DNA of 64,000 nt from Streptomyces griseus (GTDB lineage Bacteria; Actinomycetota; Actinomycetes; Streptomycetales; Streptomycetaceae): positions 124,001 through 188,000 of the forward strand of contig NZ_UAVD01000027.1 of assembly GCF_900460065.1 (NCBI RefSeq), given 5' to 3'. This document shows, piece after piece, positions 54,280 through 60,691 of this stretch. A program made the position numbers and the translations under genes. Each line of letters starts with the position of its first letter. The stretch's first letter is position 1. The notes beneath the pieces were generated by a model. It saw nothing but the letters and a program-made list of their open reading frames with translations, was not told the DNA's origin and ran no database searches.

Positions 54280-54489
54280 TCAGGCGGTGCCGAGGTCTCC
54301 GGCTCGTACGCCTGCCAGGAAGGCCGTGAACGCGGTCGCGGCGATGGTCAGGGTCGGGCCGCCGGCGTTCTTGGAGTCGCGGACGGGGACGGTGCCGTGT
54401 GCGGTGGCGAGGTTGGTGGCGACCTCGACGCAGGCGCCGCCGTTCTCGCTGTAGGAGGACTTGAACCAACGGAGAGATTCGGTCGTCAC
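54280..54489 (-). CDS. DUF397 domain protein
   Basis: A 69-residue protein of the DUF397 family: LRWFKSSYSENGGACVEVATN at the start and VPVRDSKNAGGPTLTIAATAFTAFLAGVRAG at the end. These small proteins are almost always encoded next to a WhiJ-like helix-turn-helix regulator and are thought to act as its partner or antagonist. The start overlaps the regulator's stop by four bases (ATGA), so the pair is co-translated. Confidence 0.92.
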   Translation of the reverse strand: MTTESLRWFKSSYSENGGACVEVATNLATAHGTVPVRDSKNAGGPTLTIAATAFTAFLAGVRAGDLGTA

Positions 54490-55316
54490 GGGGTGCCCCT
54501 TCGTAACTGCTCGATCATGACCACGGATGCCGCCTGGGAGAGCGCTTCTGCCTGCAACTGATGGTAGGCCGTCAACAGCGGTACTACGGAGGCACTGTCC
54601 CGTTCCAGCTGGCCTCGCTGGGCTGACTCCGCGTACGAGATGAGCGAGCGGTTCTGCATGGTCAGGACGTACAGCGGCAGGCTCAGGGGGCGACGATCAC
54701 CCATGTCGAAAGGGGCGACCTGGAGCACGGTGTTCGGTAGTGCCGCGAAGTCGACCAACCGTTTCCACTGCCCGTCCATGGTGGCAGTTTCTCCCACGGG
54801 ACGCCTGAGGCAGCTCTCGTCGAGGACGACGAAGACCAGTGGTGGTGGTGTGCGGATCAGCGCAGCCTGGCGCTCCTTGACGAGCGAGATCCGCTCCTCG
54901 CCCTGTTCTGGGGTGATGGCGCCTCGCTCGACCGCGCGTGCCGTGAGTGCGGATGCGTACTCCGGTGTCTGGAGGATGCCTGGAATGACACCGACCTCGT
55001 ACAGCCTGATCTCCGACGCGCGCTCCTCATGCTTGACGTACTCCGGGAATCCCTCCAACAGTGCCGTGTATCTGGCCGCCCGGCTCTGACGCTGCAACCG
55101 ATCGCCCGTGCCCAGCGCTCTGTCAGCACTTGCCGCGAAAGCGTCAGTTGGAGATCGTCGACCAGTTTCCACAGCAGAGATATGCGCACCCGAGCACCTG
55201 ATGCGGTCGCCGAGTTCGTCCTGCGTCCACCCACGCTCGTCTCGCAAGCTGCGGAGAAGCGCGCCGAACGCGGCGCTCGCCGACCGCTCGGGATCCAGTT
55301 CCTTACGGTTCACCAT
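54486..55316 (-). CDS. WhiJ-like XRE family transcriptional regulator (DUF5753)
   Basis: A 276-residue regulator. The XRE HTH is at residues 15-75 (FGALLRSLRDERGWTQDELGDRIRCSGAHISAVETGRRSPTDAFAASADRALGTGD). The C-terminal DUF5753 domain has the usual EVGVIPGILQTPEYASAL and RQAALIRTPPPLVFVVLDESCLRRPVG wording. ATG 55316 (or GTG 55313) is the start. Codon 271 is TTA (54504-54506), so bldA dependence is expected near the end of translation. It pairs with DUF397 downstream and is divergent from three small genes it may control. Confidence 0.92.
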   Translation of the reverse strand: MVNRKELDPERSASAAFGALLRSLRDERGWTQDELGDRIRCSGAHISAVETGRRSPTDAFAASADRALGTGDRLQRQSRAARYTALLEGFPEYVKHEERASEIRLYEVGVIPGILQTPEYASALTARAVERGAITPEQGEERISLVKERQAALIRTPPPLVFVVLDESCLRRPVGETATMDGQWKRLVDFAALPNTVLQVAPFDMGDRRPLSLPLYVLTMQNRSLISYAESAQRGQLERDSASVVPLLTAYHQLQAEALSQAASVVMIEQLRRGTP

Positions 55317-55420
55317 GCGAAACCTAACTTGCTTGTCATTTTGCGTAAGTTGAAGACATCTCGACCGTAGGTCACGCTGAATCGCCCCGGTAGTCAAACG
55401 ACTACAGAGAGGAGCGATCG

Positions 55421-55681
55421 GTGTACGGCGAGAACGTCTGCCCGAATGCGCAGGAACCCCCCGACCCCCCACCCCTCGGCACGCTCATGGTGGACACCGC
55501 TCGCGGTGACCGCGTGGGCGAGTTCCGTGGGGTCGCCGGCCCCTACTGGTCCCTGCGGCCCGTGGGTGGCGGGGCCGAGTGGGAGGCCGAGCCGCGCCGG
55601 GTCCGGCCCGCGCTCCTCATAGAGCAGCTTCGGGCCAGGACCGCACGGCTCAACGCCCGCAGCCGGGGTGAGGTGCTGTGA
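55421..55681 (+). CDS. Hypothetical protein, 86 residues
   Basis: A small soluble protein starting at GTG 55421 with GAGGAG upstream. It has a Pro-rich start (CPNAQEPPDPPPLGTLMVDTARGDRVGEF), a central beta-like segment with GPYWSLRPVGGGAEWEAEP, and a basic helical end (RPALLIEQLRARTARLNARSRGE). I do not recognise a named family. It is divergent from the XRE gene (105-bp spacer) and overlaps the next gene by four bases (GTGA). Confidence 0.75.
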   Translation: MYGENVCPNAQEPPDPPPLGTLMVDTARGDRVGEFRGVAGPYWSLRPVGGGAEWEAEPRRVRPALLIEQLRARTARLNARSRGEVL

Positions 55682-56088
55682 ACGCCCGGTGCCCGCAGCC
55701 CACTTGGTACGTCGCCGAGAGTCGCGGCGGCGACGCGGCGCGGTCCGTCCGGCTGGGCGGTGTTCTCGCGCCGACGCGGCGGCTGGCCCTCCGCTGGCTG
55801 CTGCGGCAGGCCCGGCGCTTCGCGGACGCGCTCGACCCGGACCCGTACGCCCCCTGGGTCCCGGCCCGTGCGCTGTACCCGGTCCCCGCGGGCGGCCGGC
55901 GCGACGCACCTGCCGAACTCCGTTCCTGGGCCGACAGTTTTCGTGAGCACGACTACGCGCTGGGGCGTCTCGCGGACGGGCTGCCGTACGAGTTCGTCGC
56001 CCGGGACGCCACGTCCTGGTACGGGCTCGTCATGCGCCCCCTGGCCGTCGCCGCCCGTACCCCTCCTCCCTCTCTCCGGCAAGGATGA
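55678..56088 (+). CDS. Hypothetical protein, 136 residues
   Basis: A GTG-start protein co-translated with the 86-residue one. It is Arg/Ala/Trp-rich with helical segments (LAPTRRLALRWLLRQARRFADAL) and has no known motif, membrane helix or signal peptide. The ending RTPPPSLRQG appears disordered. Codon bias is normal for the genome, supporting a real gene. Seven bases separate it from the next gene. Confidence 0.7.
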   Translation: MNARCPQPTWYVAESRGGDAARSVRLGGVLAPTRRLALRWLLRQARRFADALDPDPYAPWVPARALYPVPAGGRRDAPAELRSWADSFREHDYALGRLADGLPYEFVARDATSWYGLVMRPLAVAARTPPPSLRQG

Positions 56089-56094
56089 GCGCCC

Positions 56095-56532
56095 ATGTTG
56101 CAGTGCACCGCCTTCACCGAACTCCCCGAGATGGGTGCGCGCGTCGCGCTCATGGGCCTGCCGGGAGGACCCGGCGCGGCATCGGAAGCGCCCGACCTGG
56201 ACGAGTTCCTGCTCTGTGAACTCGGGGAGCACGACGAGACGATCGAGCACGCGGCCCAGCTCTGGTCCGCCTCGGCCCGGGCCGGGCGGGATCTGTGGAT
56301 GTTCTGGTCCGAAGGCGGTGGGTGCCGGAAGTTCCGCTTCACGGAACTGCTGCCCTGCCCGGCCGTCATCCACCGGCTGTCCGTCAGGGACGGGGAGGCC
56401 TGCGTGCTGTACGACCGGCATCCGGCCGCGCACTCGTGGGACGTGCGGGATCCGCTCGTCGACCTGATGGCGGAGCGGATCCGGGAGGACGTACGGCGGG
56501 ACCGGGACGCGGGCGGCGGGAGGGGGTTCTGA
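56095..56532 (+). CDS. Hypothetical protein, 145 residues
   Basis: The third gene of the small divergent cluster. ATG 56095 follows CAAGGATG. The product (MLQCTAFTELPEMGARVALMGLPGG... LDEFLLCELGEHDETIEHAAQLWSASARAGRDLWMFWSEGGGCRKFRF...) is soluble and mixed alpha/beta, with three Cys in the first 120 residues and a highly charged C-terminus (ERIREDVRRDRDAGGGRGF). No family was recognised. Operon context suggests a shared function with the two preceding genes. Confidence 0.7.
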   Translation: MLQCTAFTELPEMGARVALMGLPGGPGAASEAPDLDEFLLCELGEHDETIEHAAQLWSASARAGRDLWMFWSEGGGCRKFRFTELLPCPAVIHRLSVRDGEACVLYDRHPAAHSWDVRDPLVDLMAERIREDVRRDRDAGGGRGF

Positions 56533-56641
56533 GGCGGACGCCGGGACGCCTTCGAAGTTTCCTATCCAGCGTTGAGCAGGCCGTTCGCCTCGGAAGAGAG
56601 TGGCGAGAAGTCGATGGTCCTTCAACAGATGGGATGAGAGC

Positions 56642-57001
56642 GTGCGTAAATTCGCTTCAGGCATCGCCGCGGCGGCCCTGGCAGGTTCGGCCGTGCTGGG
56701 CGTCGGCCAGGCCCACGCCGCCCCCGCGCCGGCCACGTCCGCACGTGCCGCCACCGCGTCGGAGGCCGCCTCCGTGCCGAGCTGTGTCGAGGCGGCGTCC
56801 GCGGTCATCTTCTACCGGTTCGTGACCGTCTGGATGACCAACAACTGCACGACCACGCAGCGGGTCAAGCCGACGTGGAACCTCGAAATGGTTCCGGCGC
56901 CCGACTGCTACGAACTCCAGCCCGGCCAGAAGGCGGAGTTCTCGCGCGACAAGCCGATCATGGGCACCAACTGGAAGTTCCAGCGCCTGGTCGCCTGCTG
57001 A
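56642..57001 (+). CDS. Small secreted protein, 119 residues
   Basis: A signal peptide (VRKFASGIAAAALAGSAVLGVGQAHA, cleavage after HA near residue 26) and an Ala/Thr-rich linker precede a compact domain with four cysteines (SCVEAAS, NNCTT, DCYEL, VAC at the very end), probably two disulfides. The motif VTVWMTNNCTTTQRVKPTWNLE...PGQKAEFSRD resembles small Streptomyces secreted proteins, possibly beta-sandwich inhibitors. GTG 56642 is used; a frame back to 56600 exists without signal logic. Function unknown. Confidence 0.75.
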   Translation: MRKFASGIAAAALAGSAVLGVGQAHAAPAPATSARAATASEAASVPSCVEAASAVIFYRFVTVWMTNNCTTTQRVKPTWNLEMVPAPDCYELQPGQKAEFSRDKPIMGTNWKFQRLVAC

Positions 57002-57053
57002 TCGCCTCCGCGGCCGGTCCGATCCCCCGGTCCTGAGCGGTCACCCGGTTCCG

Positions 57054-57094
57054 GCGGTTCCCGGCCCGTCCCCCTACGGGCCGGGGACCGCTTT
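57054..57094 (+). terminator. Terminator after the small secreted protein gene
   Basis: A 16-bp stem with one G.T pair (57054-57069 with 57076-57091) and a CCCCCT-type 6-base loop, followed by TTT. It is the longest hairpin found in the window. Confidence 0.85.
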
Positions 57095-57253
57095 CCCCTG
57101 GTGCGCGCACCACCCTTCGGGCGCGCCGAATTCTGCCGATCGGCAGATGTGCGGGGGGCGCCCCGCGCGGCAGCCTTGATCCACGACGACAGGCATCGGG
57201 TACCGCTCCGTGAGGCGCGGCGGATGCGAGCGGCGAGTCAGAGGAAGTCGGTC

Positions 57254-58354
57254 ATGCCGAACACAGCCACCGAAACGCGTACCGGGGAGCCCTCCCCGGA
57301 TGCCGGGCCCCGCCGACGCTGGTGGTCCGGCTGGCCGGACTGGTCCGTCCGCCTGGCGGTCGTGTGGTCGGCGCTCTACGGGGCGGCGGCGCTGTACTGG
57401 GCGCTCGGCGGGGACGGTTACCCCTTCGAGCGGGTCCACGAGGACCGGTCCTCCGGATCGATTCTGGAGCCGAGCCGGGCCGAGGCCGTCGCCCCGGTGC
57501 TGGCCCTGTTCTGCGCCCTCGGGGTGGTCGCCGGTGTCCTGATGGTGAGGAGGCGTGTCACCGGTCGGCTCCGCAAGGCCGTCCTCGCCTACGGATGGGT
57601 GGCCGGGACCGTTCTGACCCTGCTGATCCCCGACTACTCGCTGCTCGGTCTGCTGGCGTTCTCCCCGGCGCTGATCGTGTTCGTCTTCACCGGGGTGCCC
57701 GGCCCGCAGGACCTGGGCGACATCATGTACTGGCACCGCGGCAACCTGATGATCGTCTTCGTCGGCGGGCTGCTGTGGGTCGCCGCGACGCTCGCGTACC
57801 AGCGGCGGACCAACGGTCAGTGCGTGTACTGCGGTCGGGCCCCGCACGCGCCCGGCCGCTGGACCGATCCCGTCAGGCTGCGCACCTGGGGGCGGCGGGC
57901 GGTGTGGCTGGCCGTGCTCTCGACCCTCCCGTACGACATCACCCGCATCGCCTGGTACTTCGGCTGGCCGCTCGGCATCACCGACGCGTTCCTGAAGGAG
58001 ATGCAGGACACGCCGAACATGCTGGAGATCGGGCTCGCCCTGGGAGTGGTGTCGACCCTGGGCAGCCTGCTGATGCACGGGCTGATCGCCAGGTGGGGCG
58101 AGGTGTGGCCGCGCTGGGTGTGGTGGAAGAAGGGGCGCACGATCCACCCGGCGACCGCCGTCGTGCCGGCCGGATTCGTCGCGATCGTGCTCATCCCGGG
58201 CGGGCTGATGGCGGTGCGCGGGTTCGAGCCGGCCTCGTGGGGGGAGACCGGTCCCGCGATCCTGTGGGCGGTCTGGGGTGTCGCCCTGGGCGCCGCCACC
58301 TACCTGTACTACCTGCGCCGCCGGGGCGTCTGCCGCAGTTGCGGGCAGGGGTGA
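57254..58354 (+). CDS. Multi-pass membrane protein with two CxxC pairs
   Basis: A 366-residue protein with about nine predicted helices (starting VRLAVVWSALYGAAALYWAL, residues 32-51). Two CxxC pairs occur: C190/C193 in TNGQCVYCGRAP, in a loop, and C360/C363 at the extreme C-terminus (RRRGVCRSCGQG). Both loops are next to basic residues and so probably cytoplasmic; together they could form one split zinc ribbon. ATG 57254 has GAGGAAG upstream. I do not recognise the family; the length and Cys pattern do not match known transporters. Confidence 0.75.
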   Translation: MPNTATETRTGEPSPDAGPRRRWWSGWPDWSVRLAVVWSALYGAAALYWALGGDGYPFERVHEDRSSGSILEPSRAEAVAPVLALFCALGVVAGVLMVRRRVTGRLRKAVLAYGWVAGTVLTLLIPDYSLLGLLAFSPALIVFVFTGVPGPQDLGDIMYWHRGNLMIVFVGGLLWVAATLAYQRRTNGQCVYCGRAPHAPGRWTDPVRLRTWGRRAVWLAVLSTLPYDITRIAWYFGWPLGITDAFLKEMQDTPNMLEIGLALGVVSTLGSLLMHGLIARWGEVWPRWVWWKKGRTIHPATAVVPAGFVAIVLIPGGLMAVRGFEPASWGETGPAILWAVWGVALGAATYLYYLRRRGVCRSCGQG

Positions 58355-58438
58355 CGGGCCGTCGGCACACCCTGCCCCCCCCTCGCGCGTCGGGTTGTCG
58401 GCACACCGCCGCCCCCGCGCGCGCGTCGGCGTCGCGTG

Positions 58439-58894
58439 TCAGCTGAGGCAGAACTCGTTGTCCTCGGGATCCGCCATGAGGACCCAGCTCCCGCCCTGCT
58501 GGTCGACCGTGCGCACCGACCGTGCCCCCAGCCCCACCAGCCGTGCCTCTTCCGCGTCGCGCTGTCCCGGCGCGGAGTGCACGTCGATGTGGAGGCGGTT
58601 CTTCACCGTCTTCGGCTCCGGTACCCGCTGGAACAGCAGCCGCCGCCCCTGTCCCGTACCGCTGACCTCGTCGTACGGGTCGTCCGGATGCCGGGCCGCC
58701 GCGAGGTCGAGCCAGGCGCGGCGGCCGTGGGCGTGGGTCGTGATGGCCTCCGGTACGGCTCCGGCCGCGAGCAACTGCTCGACCAGCGGGCTGTTGTCCT
58801 CGACGAGATAGCCCAGGGCGGCGGCCCAGAATCCGGCCTGTGCGTGCGGGTCGGCGCAGTCGATCACGAGCTTCCAGGACAAGGTCGATGTCAT
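58439..58894 (-). CDS. VOC family protein (glyoxalase-like)
   Basis: A 151-residue protein with the paired beta-alpha-beta-beta-beta modules of the VOC (glyoxalase/bleomycin-resistance/dioxygenase) superfamily. It begins WKLVIDCADPHAQAGFWAAALGY, contains RLHIDVHSAPGQRDAEEARLVGLGA and ends VLMADPEDNEFCLS. The conserved C-terminal DPEDNEFC is typical of the Streptomyces Glyoxalase_6 group. Whether it is an enzyme or a binding protein is unknown. ATG 58894 is only 22 bp from the divergent CGNR gene start, and TATAAA eight bases before the ATG suggests a leaderless transcript. Confidence 0.88.
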   Translation of the reverse strand: MTSTLSWKLVIDCADPHAQAGFWAAALGYLVEDNSPLVEQLLAAGAVPEAITTHAHGRRAWLDLAAARHPDDPYDEVSGTGQGRRLLFQRVPEPKTVKNRLHIDVHSAPGQRDAEEARLVGLGARSVRTVDQQGGSWVLMADPEDNEFCLS

Positions 58895-58916
58895 GGAAAC
58901 CGTTTATAGTGGTTAC
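58895..58916. promoter_or_regulatory. 22-bp divergent start-to-start region with overlapping -10 elements
   Basis: Between ATG 58894 (minus) and ATG 58917 (plus) lie TATAGT (58905-58910, plus) and TATAAA (minus strand, 58903-58908). Each is 6 to 8 bases before its ATG, as in leaderless mRNAs. AACC and GGTT flank the centre symmetrically (58898-58901 and 58911-58914 region). Confidence 0.6.
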
Positions 58917-59600
58917 ATGAGTGAAAAGGCAACGGACACGCCGGACCGGTCCGATCGACCGGAGCAGCGGGTCCCTGCCGGGCTGTTGCTGCGGCATCCG
59001 GACGGCAGCTCGTTCCGGTTCGATCCGGGGGCGCTGTGTCTGGAGCTCCTGCCGACCGGAGGGCCGGGCGCTCTGGCGTACTTCGAGGTGCTGCACGAGC
59101 CGGCCGACCTGGTGAGGTGGGCGGGGGAGAGCCGGCTGCCGGACGGGCTCGGACCGGGCGGCGGGCCCGGCTCGGGGCAGGGCTCCGCGCTCGTCGTGAG
59201 CGCGGGGGAGGTGGCGGACGCGCGTCTTCTGCGCGATGCGCTGTGGCGACTGGCGGAGGACCACGTGGCGGGGAATCCGCCCGGCCCCGACGACCTCGCC
59301 ACCCTCAACGAAGCCGCGGCACGGCCACCCCTGACGGCCCGGCTGACCCCGGGAAGGGACCGGGAGTGGGCCCCCGGGGGCACCGGGGCCGCGCTGCTGT
59401 CCACCGTCGCCCGCGACGCGGTCGACCTGTTCACCGGGGCGTACGCCCACCGGATCCGCACGTGCGGAGCGCACGGCTGCCGGCTGCTGTTCGTCGACAC
59501 CTCGCGCCCCGGCCGGCGCCGCTGGTGCTCGATGGAGCGCTGCGGCAACCGCCACAAGGTCCGGGCCCACCGCGCCCGGCGCACCGCCGCCGACGCGTGA
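58917..59600 (+). CDS. CGNR zinc-finger / ABATE domain protein
   Basis: A 227-residue putative stress-linked transcription factor. An N-terminal ABATE-type domain (FDPGALCLELLPTGGPGAL...LVRWAGESRLP, VVSAGEVADARLLRDALWRLAEDHVAG) precedes the C-terminal CGNR zinc finger. There, CGAHGCRLLFVDTSRPGRRRWCSMERCGNRHKVRAHRAR carries four zinc cysteines and the namesake CGNR. ATG 58917 directly follows a likely -10 element, so translation may be leaderless. It is divergent from the VOC gene and likely regulates it and itself. Confidence 0.9.
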   Translation: MSEKATDTPDRSDRPEQRVPAGLLLRHPDGSSFRFDPGALCLELLPTGGPGALAYFEVLHEPADLVRWAGESRLPDGLGPGGGPGSGQGSALVVSAGEVADARLLRDALWRLAEDHVAGNPPGPDDLATLNEAAARPPLTARLTPGRDREWAPGGTGAALLSTVARDAVDLFTGAYAHRIRTCGAHGCRLLFVDTSRPGRRRWCSMERCGNRHKVRAHRARRTAADA

Positions 59601-59729
59601 CGACGGCTCCGGTCCTTCCGGGGCGGGTCAGCGGAGACGGGGAGCGGGGGAGAGGGCGGGGACTCGGCGGCAAAGTCAGGGCGGGCCCTTACCGGGGCGG
59701 AGCTCCGGCAGGGCGCCGACGGCGTGTGC

Positions 59730-60089
59730 TCAGTGGTCGGAGTAGCTGAAGTCGCCCATGGTCCAGGCGCTGACGTCGTCGATCGCCACCCGGTACATCC
59801 CGCCCGTCTCCGGGATCCCCACCGTGCCCTGCAGAATCCGCGCCACATGGAAGTGCAGATGCGTGGGCGCCCTGCCCGCGGGGGTCGGTGCGGTGAAGGC
59901 GGCGGAGAACGCGCCCAGGCTGACCGAGTCGGCCAGGACCTCCGACACCCGCTGCCTCCAGACCGCTTCGGGGGCCAGCCGTCCCGTGATGACGGCGCCA
60001 CCCGCCACCACGGTCAACGTCATCTGATTGCTGTGCCCGGACTCCACCAGAGCAGCGATATCGACGAGCAGTTCGTCAGGCTTCGACAT
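59730..60089 (-). CDS. GvpU-like protein (gas vesicle accessory-protein family, tentative)
   Basis: A 119-residue soluble beta-rich protein. Its pattern is QMTLTVVAGGAVITGRLAPEAVWRQRVSEVL, then PTHLHFHVARILQGTVGIPETGGMYRVAIDDVSAWTMGDFS. It follows the order of Bacillus GvpU, with a GAVISG-like turn, a histidine/leucine strand and a final W/F-G-x-I strand. No other gas-vesicle gene is in the window, so an orphan role is likely. ATG 60089 (MSKPDELLVDI) is chosen over the longer frame to 60155. The family call rests on remembered sequence and is uncertain. Confidence 0.5.
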   Translation of the reverse strand: MSKPDELLVDIAALVESGHSNQMTLTVVAGGAVITGRLAPEAVWRQRVSEVLADSVSLGAFSAAFTAPTPAGRAPTHLHFHVARILQGTVGIPETGGMYRVAIDDVSAWTMGDFSYSDH

Positions 60090-60159
60090 GGGGCCAACTC
60101 TATGCACCGCCGTCCGGCCGGATCGAGGGGTCGCCGCGACCGGCTTCGACGACACCGGA

Positions 60160-60672
60160 TCAGCGCACCCGGGCCTCGCGCGGGGGCGGCACCGCGCAGA
60201 CCGGACAGGTGTGCCGGTCGATCGCGTCCAGCAGGCGGGTGGCCGCCGCCCGTACGGTCCGTGCCGGGGAGGGGCCCCCGGCCCCGGGCGCGTCGGGTGG
60301 GCCGGGTGCGGCGCCCAGCCGGGCGGCCGTGGCGCGGCCCGCCGCCACCGCGTCGTGCGCGGCGCGGGTCCACGCCGGGTGCTCGGGATTCCCGGCCGCC
60401 AGGATCGTGGCGAGCAGGTCCAGGACGCCCGCCCTGTCCCTGACCGTGTCCGTCACCGCCAGCTCCCAGAGGAACGGCACCGTCGCCGCCGTCGAGTCGA
60501 AGACGGGCGGGGTGCCGATCCAGCGCTCCAGATCGCTCAGCGCCTCGTCCGAGGTCGGCGCGTCCCCCCAGGCGATCCGCGACAGCACACCGGGAACCTG
60601 GGAGGCGGAGCCGTACGCGTGCTGCAACTCGTGCCACCGCACGTTCCTCATGGCCCGCAGGACAGTCCCCAT
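60160..60672 (-). CDS. Hypothetical protein, about 170 residues
   Basis: A soluble helical protein with the N-terminal region MRNVRWHELQHAYGSASQVPGVLSRIAWGD, which resembles HEAT-like or immunity-type Streptomyces proteins. A central region PPVFDSTAATVPFLWELA and an Ala/Pro-rich C-terminus with CPVC follow. Possible starts are ATG 60672, TTG 60684 or ATG 60651 (MRNVRW). No catalytic motif is seen. It lies 70 bp upstream of the GvpU-like gene on the same strand. Confidence 0.6.
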   Translation of the reverse strand: MGTVLRAMRNVRWHELQHAYGSASQVPGVLSRIAWGDAPTSDEALSDLERWIGTPPVFDSTAATVPFLWELAVTDTVRDRAGVLDLLATILAAGNPEHPAWTRAAHDAVAAGRATAARLGAAPGPPDAPGAGGPSPARTVRAAATRLLDAIDRHTCPVCAVPPPREARVR

Positions 60673-60691
60673 CCGGGCACTCAATCAGCCT

